A DNA stretch of 64,000 bases from Macrocystis pyrifera. Its lineage: Eukaryota > Sar > Phaeophyceae > Laminariales > Laminariaceae. Under the pieces are notes generated by a model that worked only from the letters and a program-made list of their open reading frames with translations, was not told where the DNA came from and did no database searches. Made by a program: the position numbers and the translations under genes. Location of the stretch: contig JASSKH010000020.1 of NCBI GenBank assembly GCA_031763025.1, positions 12,289,547 through 12,353,546 of the forward strand. Direction: 5' to 3'. Positions 45,559 through 56,249 of the stretch are shown here, piece by piece (the first letter of the stretch is position 1; every line of letters starts with the position of its first letter).

Positions 45559-45685
45559 AAAAAAAGTTTCGATACACCTCTCGATTTATGCGTGTCATCC
45601 TTACTCCAGGGGCCATGCTAATCTTCTCTGTATCGGTCCAATTTCTACGGATCATGACTTTCGTTATTCCAGCGTCGGGTTTCTA
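45559..45685 (-). ncRNA. U6: U6 snRNA sequence (gene or retrocopy)
   Basis: On the minus strand the U6 core is unmistakable: AATTGG.CCGATACAGAGA (the ACAGAGA box that pairs with the 5' splice site), GATTAGCATGGCCCCTGG (AGC triad and U2-pairing region, internal stem-loop), then AAGGATGACACGC. The 3' tail ends in a T7 run (45565-45559), the Pol III terminator and natural U6 3' end. The 5' hairpin upstream of 45643 is not canonical. U6 acts in the catalytic core of the spliceosome. Directly after the T7 run, with no spacer, comes the retroposon tail, which suggests a chimeric retrocopy; a functional gene hit by an insertion is possible, and an A/T-rich box lies near 45705. Confidence 0.85.
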
Positions 45686-45689
45686 CGCG

Positions 45690-46050
45690 CCGCTGGTTGG
45701 TTTTTTAAAACAGTTTGATTTCCCGCAGGGGGTCCTATTATAACCGAAACGTAGACTTCCGGCCCAAAATGTCGTCATTTGGTCCCAATTAAGACCCCTT
45801 GCTGCCTCACCGCGGACCGACATGTGCATGGTGTACATGTACCGACCGACACACGTGAGCATATTCGCCTACTAACCGCGAGGTTCACCAATCAATCAAT
45901 TTCGCTGCCCTGATGTGTAGTCGATGACCTGTGGTGGACCAGGCGTGCGATGTTCTGTACAACAGTAGTTTTTTCTTTTGTACGTTCGGAAGGACTTGCA
46001 TCCTGGGTGTAGGCTTAGAAGCTTTCATGTGAAAGGCAATGGCAGACTAG
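45690..46050. other. Stretch with no supported gene
   Basis: It holds the sequence upstream of U6 (minus sense). No U6-type upstream element could be named. Confidence 0.4.
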
Positions 46051-46052
46051 CC

Positions 46053-46885
46053 TATGCTTGACACTGCTGTTCTCTCTTGGATCAATACACTGCGCAAGAT
46101 ATGCCCAGAACGAAAGATTGGTGAGGTTGAGACGAATCTATGAACGCTTGACCACTCGTCGTCGAAGCCTCTTCGGCAGATCTAATGCGAATACTGTAAA
46201 CCTAGCTTTTGTACAAAAACGATTGTTTTCACACGAAACTGCAATTATTGATTTTGGTACCGATAATGCTCTAAAAATTTTTCCTATTCCATAACATACA
46301 CGGCTTTCGCCTATGTTTGGCGCTGCTGTCTCTCTGCATCTTTACTTTCGAGAAACCATGTCCGGAACGAAAGATAGCAGACATCGAGACGAGTCAACGA
46401 ACATGTTGCCGCTCGTCGTCGACACCCCTGTTGGAGACCAAATGCAAACACCGCGAAACCTTTCGTACTTTTGTCAAAACGGACATTTTTCACACGAAAG
46501 TGCAAAGCAATGTACCGCTATTTCCTGCATTTAAAATTCATATTCTTGCCCACCCAGAACACAACGTGGCATTAGCCTATGTTCGGCATTGCTGTCCTCT
46601 CTGGATTTTATATATTGAACAAAATAAGTCGGGGAAGAAAAATGGCTAACGTTGAGACAAATCTTTGAACACTCGTCGTCAACACATCTGCGGGAGATCA
46701 AATGCGAATAACGAAAACCTGGCGTTTACAAATAAGATCATTTTTCTCACTAAAATACGTTCATTTCGTATTACTGTTAGTATATGTACCAGGTGTATTG
46801 TTGCCCACTTCATAACAAACATGACATTAGCCCACTGTATGTACGGCACTGCTGCTCCCTCTGGGTTCGAAAAATTAGGCGATGA
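46053..46885 (+). repeat. Tandem array, about 260-bp units, three plus a partial
   Basis: Units start TATG.TTGG/GACACTGCTGT at 46053, 46312, 46579 and 46838 (spacings 259, 267 and 259). Each carries GAACGAAAGAT (or a variant), GAGACGA.TC, CTCGTCGTC.A.CC, GGAGATC.AATGCGAA and TTTTTCACACGAAA. The fourth stops after about 50 bases. Copies are diverged by perhaps a quarter. No frame is conserved. Confidence 0.85.
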
Positions 46886-46889
46886 AAAA

Positions 46890-47015
46890 TAGGTGGGGAG
46901 GGGGGGGGGGACGGGGCGTCAAGGGAGGGTGGATCAGAGTCATATGTAAGTGTTGGTGCTAATGGTGGGGCCGGGGGGTGCAGAGGGGGGGGGGGTGTTA
47001 GGGGGGGAGGGGATT
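46890..47015 (+). repeat. G-rich low-complexity stretch
   Basis: Repeated G runs of 8-11 bases between the tandem array and the dispersed repeat copy. Because the dispersed family is inverted here, this corresponds to its C-rich end at 9381. Confidence 0.6.
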
Positions 47016-47375
47016 ACTCATTATCACGCATAGCCGTAGTCCTATGACCATAGACCCTCGCATCCCTACAATGCCGGGACGGAGCGCGTCGGGTTTTCAC
47101 GGACCAGGCAGACATTGCTTGCACCCAGCGCGAAGCGCCGTGATGTGTTGGGCGAGTCGTATGAAGGGTGAGCTGCATCCCACTAAGAACCACTTTTGAG
47201 GCGGATTTTCTTGAATATGGATGACAGCATCAAGCATTGACTTGACTTCTGGTGTGACCACTTCCAGAGACAGCAATGGGTTTACTATGCATCTGCCTCG
47301 GGAGTGTCTCACCATATAGTCACTACGTGATACGATGATCCCTCTTGTCCGGAGTAAAGGTTCTCCCAGGACAAA
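46995..47375 (-). repeat. Dispersed repeat family copy 2
   Basis: Inverted relative to 8950-9372. A minus-strand 72-codon frame (47315-47097) reads PLLSLEVVTPEVKSMLDAVI, then WFLVGCSSPFIRLAQHI and TALRAGCKQCLPG. The first copy retains the same peptide in pieces, so the shared sequence may derive from a protein-coding gene or transposon ORF. Confidence 0.75.
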
Positions 47376-47514
47376 AAGGATCTAACTTGACCGCCAGCCG
47401 TGGTAACAACCAAAAACAGAGAAACAAAAACGGCACCCCGGCTGTCTAGCTCACGCAGTGAGAGGCGTGTTTTTCAGCGTCATCGACAACCGACGCCAAC
47501 TCAACCTATATACC

Positions 47515-48110
47515 AGGTATACAATGTAGGGGGAGGAGGGGGGGGGGGGAGGAGGGGTACTCGTTTGTTGCTTGCCTTAGTTGTTAACGTCTTAGTAGGT
47601 TGGGCTAGTAGAGTATTTAACAGGTTATCCAATCGCCTACCCAATCTAAGCCTTATAACACTCTCCCCCCCCTCGTGACAGCGTGGTCCTTGGTCTTCGT
47701 ATGAGGCCGTACGTGCATAGTCCGCAGCAGTTCTTCACAATATATAAGGACCCAGGAAGAGTGTTTTATCAGATTCTAGACATCAGGAAATCCACCATTC
47801 TTTAAAAAGCGCTTGCATGGTGGACGTGAGATTCGAAGTCACGCCCAACGACTCATGTTCTGATGTCGACTGCATTAAATTTTGTTGAGGTCTTAGTCGG
47901 TTGGGCAACTGGTAATAGGTTAACCGATCGCCTACCCATTCTAAGCCTTACATCATCAGTCATTCGACCACTGATCACGCACCCCTTCCGAGACGGAGCA
48001 CCGCAGGGAGGGGAGGGGGGGTTGGCGTACCCCTTTGTTGCTCGCCTTAGTCTTTTGACTATTGACCACGCATCGCTTTCGAGACGGAGCATCGTTCCTA
48101 CTCCTCATAG
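47515..48110 (+). repeat. Degenerate duplication (TTGCTYGCCTTAGT units)
   Basis: Blocks recur in similar order at 47555-47680 and 47880-48090: TTTGTTGCT(T/C)GCCTTAGT, GTCTTAGT.GGTTGGGC, ATCGCCTACCCA.TCTAAGCC, and TTTCGAGACGGAGCA (twice, 47988 and 48077). TATACCAGGTATAC lies at 47512. It borders the 3' end of the LINE. Confidence 0.6.
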
Positions 48111-49100
48111 AAACACCCTCAACAATTGGGCGCTCATTACGTTGTTTCCATATAGTACATAGAAACCTTTTGCCAATCTTATCATCTTCCTGTCTGGCAG
48201 CCTGTGGCCACCATCTATCTCCAAGCATAGCGATGGTTTTCTCGCTGCTATTCGGTGTATCAAGCTCCTCCATGTTACATTCGCGTATTTCTCTCATCTC
48301 CTCATCTAACACATTTCGTTCCTTTTTGTATAATTCACATTCTCCTACTATGTGAGTTCTACTCTATACTGCTTTGCCACACATGCACATCTGTGAATCT
48401 ACTCCCTCTTCCCCCTGGCTACTTGTATATCAGGTACCTCTTTCTTCCCTCTGGCAGGTCCAGGTCCCCTACACGAAAGCGCAGTTTCAGCGTTTGAGCG
48501 AAGTCCGTTGGGCCATGCGAATACGTTTTCATTTCTATTCCTTCCCTCCATCCCCCGTATATCGCTAAGATATTTTCCGATTCCGCCTTGGTTCTTAGCG
48601 CTAGCCTTTCCTTTCTTTCTATCATTTCTACTTCTGCCTTGTATCTCGCAAACTTCCCGGCTGACATCATCTCTTCTTGGATTCCCCCTACATCCTTCCA
48701 TACTTTCTCAACTACGCCATCCCCATTTATTCCAGCTCGCCCTTTTGTTACTTTCTCCCGTACAGCTCTAACGAGTATGGCTGGCAATCTCATTATTGGC
48801 ATTTTATTTACTTTGCATTGCCAGTTCAACTTTCTCATGTCTCTATCTGTCTCGAGTGGATGCATTTCCAGTTCTGCTCTAAATACTGTATTACCAGTCG
48901 TACTTGAGCATCTAATGAGTTTTTAGCTGCTGTTATTTCTACCGTCCCCAACTGTTTTACGAGTTCGCTTTCCCTTCCTATACTTGTCCTGCATATGCAA
49001 GCTTTAGAACCATCACATTCATCAGGATACATGTCTTAATCCTAGTGTCAAGGTGCAAGTCTGTTAGGATCGCATCTATCTTGCCTACGTGCGCTTTACC
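48110..49100 (-). pseudogene. LINE RT thumb and C-terminal zinc knuckle
   Basis: The thumb-side part (49080-48870) has GKIDAILTDLHLDTRIKTCI. A 148-codon frame (48865-48419) continues with WQCKVNKMPIMRLPAILVRA. A final frame (about 48400-48110) has the cysteine-histidine knuckle CMCG...HIVGEC and DRWWPQAARQEDDKIGKRFL. This order is usual for the C-terminus of LINE ORF2. Confidence 0.75.
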
Positions 49101-49169
49101 CTTTCTCATTGCCTTCGCTATAGGTGTATCCCAAGAGCAGTCTTTTGAGATCTCTACGCCAACGTATGT

Positions 49170-50474
49170 TTACTGGTCTCCGATCGGCGATTCATCTTCT
49201 CCCCACTTCCAACTGAAATTTACCGGGTTTACAATTTCTTCGTTACAAACAACTACTGCGCAATTCTTGTCGTTCGCCGTCGCCCTCAATTTCCTCGTGT
49301 CTTCCAGGGCCTTCTCTATTTGCCTCTGCAATCCTTCAGGTGTTTCTGATATCCCTACGAAGTCATCTGCAAACATCAATCCCGACAACGAATCTTCCCC
49401 TACCGTGACTCCCTGCCTTGCTGCCTCGACTGCTACTATCAGGTCGTTAATATATATATATATATATATGTCTTGAATGGGTTAGGTGACAACGTACATC
49501 CTTGTGCAACTCCTTGTAAATTATGAACATACTTCGATACTTCCCCGTCCAGCATCGCAGCACTTCTCGCACATTCCGTCATGTTTTTCATCATTCTCCA
49601 CATCTTTCCTCTGATCCCTATTTCTCACAGTTTTTTCCACATCCATTTCTCTATACTGCGTCGTAGACTTTCTGTACATCCAGAATAAACAGTACGTTGT
49701 TAGTCCCGCGTTTTTCCTACCTTGACGAATCTCACCTAAGGTGTACGCATGGTCAACGAAGCTTCGGTGCGTCCTAAACACTGCTTGCCCTTCGCATATT
49801 TTGTCTGCCTTCAACACGATCGTTCCTATTCTACCGTTCAAAATCTTACAAAACGTTTTGTCTACTGTGCTTAGTAGCGTTATCCCTATTTAGTTCCCCG
49901 GGTCAGCCTTACCTCCTTTCTTGAATAAGTTTACTACTACTCGTTCTCTCCACCTCCTAGGTGCGTACTTGTTTTTTCCATATTCAGTTGTATAACATAA
50001 CCATCATGGTAAGCATTCCTTCTCCCCCGTAGTTCATAAATTCCTTCACTATTTTGTCTGCCCCTGCTGCCTTTCTATTCTTAAGTTGAGCGACACACTT
50101 ATTTACTTATCCCTTGTGAACTCTCTCTGTCACCCTCTGGAACTACAGTATTCCCTTTCTGATGCGTCTACGTTCGCCTCTGCTCACCGGTTGATTTCCT
50201 TGTCGAATTCTGGGTCGAACGTTCTGTTGGCTGTGGGTGTTCCTAGCTTATGGTAATGCTCTACTAGTACTTCCCTTTTCCCCTTCGAACTACTAACCAT
50301 TTTACCATTCTGTGCTCTTAGAGTAGCTATTCCCGTGTCTGTCTTTCCTGCTTGTTTGCCAAGTATCCCTTTTATCCCTACCCACGTCTGCTTCATCCCG
50401 CCCTCCAAGTCTTCATCGCTGTATTTAGTACCTGTTACGTCTTTCGGTATATTTTTCTTCTTCTTCTCTACCAT
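49170..50474 (-). pseudogene. LINE reverse transcriptase region
   Basis: Pieces at 50474-50184, 49841-49521 and 49470-49170 (minus) carry RT blocks: NGRIGTIVLKADKICEGQAV then FRTHRSFVDHAYTLGEI (fingers), QGVAQGCTLSP-like palm (about 49520-49490), and SGLMFADDFVGISETPEGLQ (catalytic loop; FADD at about 49371). Frame changes occur between pieces. An (AT)n run interrupts the palm at about 49449-49471. Confidence 0.8.
49449..49471. repeat. AT microsatellite within the LINE RT
   Basis: About eleven TA repeats. In the LINE frame they give alternating Tyr-Ile codons, so the run grew in place of an original palm sequence. Confidence 0.85.
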
Positions 50475-51433
50475 CTCGTTTCCTTTCTTTCTAGCTATAT
50501 AAATAGCATATTCCTCCCACCCTGTAGTAGCTTTACTCTTTCGTGTGCCTTTCTCCTTGCTCGTGTAGCATTTTTCACGTCTTCATCCCACCATTTTACT
50601 GTTCTGTTGCATACTATCAATTTCTTCCTTATTAATATACTTGCTGTAGACTTGACCAACTGCTCCCATCCTTCTAATATCCTAGCTCCTGCACCACCCC
50701 TGTCTACATCGTTCCTTGGTGTACCTATTATTTTCGAAAGGTCGGCAAATTTCTCTGTACTTATCTCTTATACGTCTAGTTATCTATTCTCTATCGGTGC
50801 GTTTTCCTACCTCGTCTATGTTTGATAACTCTCGTCTGTTGACTGTCTGTCCATATTAGACAGTGATCCGCAGTTCCTAGGTCCGCTGCGCATACATGTA
50901 GTTCCGTTTCCTTACTACTTCCATTTTTCCCGCCATAAAGTCAAGGATAGAGTTTTATCCCATTTGTATGGACTATTGAGTCCATTCTGATTCTGCCTTT
51001 TTTACTCTGTCGTTCAACGTTTTCATGTCGTTGTGCTTGAGGAACTTCACCATCTCTTGCCCATGTTTAATATTTGTTACTTCCCCATATTGTCCAACTT
51101 CTCATTCAGTTTGCTTGCCTCCCAATTATTGAGTTAAAATCTCCCACTAGTACTTCTTCTCCTTGCCTCTTATACTTCTGTACGTCTACTGCTGCTTCTC
51201 CGACCTTCCTCGGTGTATACTTTATCGTATTCTTCGGCTCTGGGGGGATACATATATTTCCTTAGAAGTAATACTTCGCTCCACGCTCCCCCGGTATCTT
51301 AATCCATATGATTTCGTCGAATTTAGAGTCTTTGATCACCTCTACTATACCACACAGGTATTTTTTTTACTAGGAACCCCCCGCCCCCCGCCCCCCTATT
51401 CTTGCTATTCTGTCCCTTCGTCTTTTTCCGTAT

Positions 51434-52042
51434 CTATGCGTACTCCCCAACTTTGCATCCTGTCTTCCCTCCTTCTTTCTCCCACGTCTGTTGAATTCCC
51501 ACTTTTTCTAGGTCGCGCTTACTTACTTGTTCGGCAATTTCGATTATTTTGCGCTCTTCCATGGCGAAGCCACATACGTTCCATGATCCTATTCTCAGCC
51601 TCCTTGTCGTTTCACTATCTGCTCTAGTCTTGCCGGTTCTTTCTCCGTTGTCGCTACGAGTATTCCTGTTATCTCTTCTTTGAATATTGTTTCCCTTTGC
51701 GTTCCTGTTCTTGTCTGCTTGTTCTGCGCCCCTATGATTCTCCTCCATTCCATTTGAGCTACTTGCTGTTTCCTGCCTTCCCTTACCTTCGTTCACCCTA
51801 AGACTACGTCTTAGTTTCTTTATTACATTAGCTATACATACTCTCCATCCTAGTCTTCTAACCCATGCCGACATTTTTTCTGTCCTCTGCCATTCTATGC
51901 TCGCTTTCGGCCTCAGATTAACTCGAATGTGTTCTCCCTCTCGTTCTACGTTTCCTATCGGAAAGCAGTACAGTCCCACTTCGTCGCACTTCTTCTTGAA
52001 CTCGATCCTTGTCATGTCGGTATGAAATCCAAATACCAGCAC
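51434..52042 (-). pseudogene. LINE endonuclease N-terminus with basic leader
   Basis: A 202-codon frame. Residues about 1-75 form a compact segment of unknown type, with HIRVNLRPKASIEWQRTEKM. Residues 85-150 are a charged Asn/Arg/Glu-rich linker. At about residue 152 the AP endonuclease begins with RIGSWNVCGFAMEERKIIEI (the LxxxSWNVxG motif with its metal-binding Asn), and QQTWEKE corresponds to the QETW motif. The frame ends at 51434, before the remaining endonuclease blocks; 51430-50480 is heavily broken. Confidence 0.75.
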
Positions 52043-52064
52043 TACTAGTACTTTACCCTACGAA

Positions 52065-53960
52065 TCTTTCCTTCTCCAACCCATCCTTCCTCACCGTCTT
52101 TCTCCTAATCTCTTCCGAGGATATATCCAGCTTGTTTGTGTTTCATAGTGGTAGTGGGAAAAATTCAAGTTACTGGAACTTCTCAATCCTGGTACAAGTT
52201 GAGGGTCTTGTGTCTTTCAGTTCTTTTGCCGGCGCATCACACTAAGTAGTGTCTCCAACACGGGCCCGTTGCCTGAAGCCAAGTTCAACACCCTTAACGC
52301 AAGTACCCCACGTTTGTGTCAGGCGATCTGCACGGTAACCATCCTGGCGTCCCACGATCGTATCTTTTATCTTCTTGCTCCGCTGCTCGACTGGTTACTT
52401 TCCTCCAGGGAGGTCATTTTTACCGTGCAAGGTTGATACACGGCTTGCAAAACACAACGCCTTACTCGCACATCGGAATGCCCCGTACGTCGCTTTCTCT
52501 CTCATATAGATGTTTCACCGTAGGTAACTACCCCACTAATGCTCCCGAGTAGACCTTCACTGCCGAACGCTTGACCAACAATCCCCCCACATTTTGTACC
52601 GGCTTCTATCCATCAAAATATTAAGATATCTACGTACAACTTGGTGTTACTTCTCTGAGGTCATGTGGTCGATCAAATGCAAAGTGTTTGTTTCATGAGC
52701 ATAATAGGTATTTACTTAATGTCATACATCATCTACCCCTCCCCTCCATTTAGCGCTTGGTATGTGTACCTAATGTCGGGGAGTTTACGAATAATGTCAG
52801 GCAAACATTTCCACCGCCCAGTGGAACTCGGTATAGTTTTACGGGTATCTTACCACAAGCCCCAACCTTCATGCCAATTGAACATGTTGGGGTGACCATG
52901 CGGTATCTATGTGTGCGCATGGGGGGGGGGTGGGGGGGATACTCTTGGGCTCCCGTCGTGGCGAAACCAACGGAGCCTGGTGGCTCTCTACAGGTCCAAG
53001 TAGAGCCCGTGGTACCTATTATACAGCCTAAGGAAAGCAAAACAATTAAGATTTTGGAGGCCACACACTCAATGTTTAGGTGCAACTTTTTTGTTGGACT
53101 TTAACAAACAAAACACCACTAGTGGCGCGTGTTTTCTACTTAGTTAAAACCTTATTTTGACCCAAATAGATCAGGTTTACCTGACTTAGGCCACAGCCCC
53201 GTATAATACGCCACCATCTCAGGGAAATCGGTTTGCGTACGTATGTCAATATCAACGTCGCGAATCAGGGGAATGTCAACTGATATCCTCGTGAACATAT
53301 CAACGTGTGTGTTCTTCACACTAAGACGTCATTTCTATCCGTCAGCATCCAGCAGATACTGTAGATCTAATAGCAGTGTCCTCGCCGGTTATTACCTCTC
53401 AAAAAAGATACAATCTATGCGGTTACAAATCTACGGCACCGAGATAGTACTGCTTGTACATTGTTTGGCAGTACGAGTAGGCAACGTAGATGGACAATGC
53501 AATGCCAGGTGTACTGGATACGACAGGCACGGCAATCATCTACCACCTGCCACATGTATGAAAGAGAGAAGCATCAAAATACATTTGTAAACGAATGGAA
53601 AATAGTATTTACTGGTGTCGTGCCCGCCTAGATTTGTATGTAACGTAGGGGCTATTTACTATGGTCTACCGTAATAGTAGGTTGAACCTGTTTTTACTAC
53701 CCTGTCTTCCGTCTTCTTCCTGCTTTCGTCAACCGTGCCCCATTTCCAGAGAGGATGCGTCAGGCAATAAATAAATAAAAACTCCCCATTCACCAACTTA
53801 AACAGTACGTAATTCACAAGGGTCTATGTTGACGAGGTGGACTGTTTTTAAGTTTTTTTTTCAGTTTTCGGTATTTTTCGTTTTTTTTTCCTACGAGGAC
53901 TGTTTTTTAGTTTTTTTGCAGTATTTTCGGTATTTTTAGGAAAAAACTGAAACAACCTGA
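52065..53960. other. Stretch with no supported gene
   Basis: There is a G-rich run (52921-52938). A dispersed copy of the 30748-30835 repeat lies at 53290-53390. The open plus and minus frames around 52750-53100 mirror each other and show no motif. Confidence 0.4.
53290..53390 (+). repeat. Dispersed short repeat, partner of 30748-30835
   Basis: GTGTGTTCTTCAC, TTCTATCCGTCAGCATCCAGCA and AGTGTCC occur in the same order as at 30748-30835. Confidence 0.55.
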
Positions 53961-53974
53961 AAAAAAAACACTCT

Positions 53975-54688
53975 ATGTCAAGATCGATACTAAGAACAAA
54001 ACGAAACAACAAAGGGAAAACAGGTACCGCTGACAAAGTTTTTTTTGTCGGATTGACCAAAAGAGGGAGTGTTTGCATCCCTAGGTGCGGTCAAATCCGT
54101 AGCAGACGTGGGAGAAATATAATCCTGGGGATCGTGCCCGACAACGATAAACAACTTATAATTTGGAACCGTAACGCCGCGGCCAGGGCGGACACAGATA
54201 GTATAGTATCACAGAGAGATTTGCATCTTCCGGTATAGAACAAAAACGTGGGCCCAGCTGTTATTTGCATCAAGCTGCCTGTGGGAGTCGCGCAGGTAGA
54301 GGGAACCGCGGGTGTAAGAGTGAATCCATAAATCGAAGTTGAGAACGTCGCAGCAGTAACCCCCGAGCCCCATACAGGCCTTCCCCCCGAGGTTTTTGAC
54401 AAAGTGGGAGAGATCTGCGTTCGGTACTTGGTACCCGGGTACCCCTGGATCCAGTGCAAGGCTCGCATGACATTAGCCGGAGGTGCGCAAGTCCAGGACA
54501 ACGGCGGTGAGACTGTGCGTTGCGCCAAGAAGTGCATGCTTGGCACCACTTATGACTCACGTAGGGAGGGACGAAGCGAAGATATGGGTGGTAATCGAAT
54601 AACTGGCGGTGGTACCCCGTCTCCGAAGACATATTTAGCTAAGCATTTGGACGAGGTGCGATTTTCCTGCGACCAAGGTTATCGGTAA
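53975..54688 (+). pseudogene. Degraded gene of unknown function, part 1
   Basis: One plus-strand frame covers 53975-54688 with two stops (near 54236 and 54331). It reads RGRNIILGIVPDNDKQLIIW, then AVICIKLPVGVAQVEGTAG, then PEVFDKVGEICVRYLVPGYP and a Cys-containing part ending VRFSCDQGYR. The last motif recalls a sushi (CCP) repeat (F-x-C-x2-G-Y), which would fit a secreted or surface protein, but one short motif is weak evidence. It is followed by part 2 in another frame. The smooth, mixed composition makes this one of the best candidates in the window for former host coding sequence. Confidence 0.45.
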
Positions 54689-54786
54689 CAACATTCTGAT
54701 CGAGGTATTAACGGTGCGGTATGGCCCTCTGTCTGTTGTGTTAACAGGAGGCGATCTGACAACCAAGTCAATGCACAAGGGCGTAC

Positions 54787-55191
54787 GTGCCAGATATATT
54801 ATTCGACTTGTGGTCGCTGATGCCTGCGTACAAGAAGGGCGCGAGGTTCGCGACTGAACCAGAGTATTTTAATATCAGATGGAGGAAAAAGGTATGTGGC
54901 GGTGGGTCGATGTGTTCTGGTTTCGTTTGGACGATAGAGCCAAACAACGGCTATGAGCTGTTCCCCCTATTGTATCCCAACACATCTGAGGCTTGTGTAG
55001 ATTGTGGTTGTGACTTCCCCCTAGTGTTTCCAGCGCTTGGCACGGAGCTAATGTATATAGTCATCAAGGTCTTCCACTGCATCCATGGTCACTCGAATCA
55101 CCTAATGCTGAGAGACACCACTAGATCATTCGGTGTAGACCTGGCAGCAAAACTAAAAGTCGGTACAGGTTGCTCAATGGCGAAATGGTAA
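54787..55191 (+). pseudogene. Degraded gene of unknown function, part 2
   Basis: A 134-codon plus-strand frame with seven Cys, including ACVDCGC, and aromatic-rich segments (EPEYFNIRWRKKVC, GFVWTIEPNNGYELFPLL). It follows part 1 by about 100 bases in a different frame, so an intron or a frameshift separates them. Even Cys spacing suggests a disulfide-rich extracellular domain, which is inference. No family is recognised. Confidence 0.4.
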
Positions 55192-55199
55192 GGCAAACG

Positions 55200-55875
55200 A
55201 ATGTTAAGCATCACAAAATAACGCCCAACATAAACATTGGAGAGTAAGCGGTATCCAACTCTAATGAAAAAGATTTCTACTGACGCCACGCGTGGGTGTA
55301 TTTTCCGAATCGCAAGTAAACTTCAAAGGACGCGATTAAAAAAAGTTTCCGCCGACGCGTGCGCCGATAGGGTACCCTCAAAGATAGCGATTGCACGATC
55401 TGGCTACGGGGAGAATTTAGTTGGTTATGGGCTTGGAACCATGTGCTTATAGTTTTACACATAGCAATATTTCACTAGATCCTACAGTACAACGAACGAC
55501 AACAGTGTTTTAGAAGGAGTGGCAAGTAACAGTCCGGAGCAGGGTGGTGTTTAAGAAACGTTTCTATGCATTCCTAACCCTAGTGACATCGATCCCTGTG
55601 GTAGAGGCCGTATATTCCATGCGATACTATTGCAACGATGCAAGGGATGGGCGGTGAGTCGCCAACGTTGCCGGAGTAGCTTCTAAAGGACGCCGAACCG
55701 GAACCGACGTCATACTCTTTGGCGTGTTCGTCAAAACATTCCGATGTTTAGACGGAGGCCATAACTAAAACATTACTGTCTGGAGGGGGCTCAATGTCTG
55801 CGGAGGGCTCAGAATCTCGGGGGAAAGAACTATTGTAGGTTCAAAGTAGCCCTTTAAGTAGAAAGGTCATGAACA
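55200..55875. other. Stretch with no supported gene
   Basis: Short frames only. No motif. Confidence 0.45.
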
Positions 55876-55879
55876 TGGG

Positions 55880-56160
55880 AGGTATGATAGATCTAAGGCA
55901 TGTTGCTTGTCCTCAGGAACACGACGCATAAGATCCATCGTAGAATGAGGAGTTCCATGCTGGAAAGGGATTCTGGTAGTAGGGTATTGGGATATCGGGG
56001 TGACGTGTGTCCCCTAATGCCACTGGTGAGGTGTAGTTCCATATGAGGCGAGTCGACGCGACAGCTCGGATGTAATATAAGAGGAGTTCTGTGTTATTGT
56101 CGGGAGTCGACCACACGTTCCCGTGCGAGCTGCGTCTAGACGTTTAGAGATCAATCAACA
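55880..56160. repeat. Duplicated segment copy 1 (partner 60700-60985)
   Basis: About 250 bp align in the same orientation: TTGCTTGTCCTCAG / TTTCTTGTCCTCAG, ATAAGATCCATCGTA, GGATATCGGGG, AATGCCACTGGT, CATATGAGGCGAGTCGAC and TTTAGAGATCAATCAACA. Identity is roughly 80 per cent. It lies 4.8 kb from its partner. Peptides in the minus frame are similar in both, but no protein is recognised. Confidence 0.8.
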
Positions 56161-56249
56161 CACTAGTGAAAGCCGGTGATCTTCTACTGGCAAGCGTACC
56201 CAAGGCCAGCCTAGAGCGGTGAGAATTTGCTTCCAGCATGTCTTTTCTT

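Larger units (their letters stand above)
48110..52060 (-). mobile_element. Broken APE-type LINE (non-LTR retrotransposon)
   Basis: Minus-strand pieces follow the order of an APE-class LINE: a basic N-terminal region and endonuclease start (52042-51434), a linker, RT (about 50474-49100), and a C-terminal part with a CCHC knuckle (about 48410-48110). The RT has GQAVFRTHRSFVDHAYTLGE (fingers), LMFADDFVGIS (catalytic FADD) and a thumb. The C-terminal CMCG...RTHIVGEC fits C-x-C-x(n)-H-x4-C. Frameshifts and stops are frequent, at least six to eight, and an AT microsatellite has expanded inside RT. No poly(A) tail or target duplication was identified. The clade cannot be fixed by eye; it resembles L1/Tx1-like LINEs in order. 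Confidence 0.85.

Noticed and set aside
47818-47862. Second tRNA T-arm-like sequence
   Set aside because: The five T-stem pairs are not all formed and no cloverleaf can be drawn.
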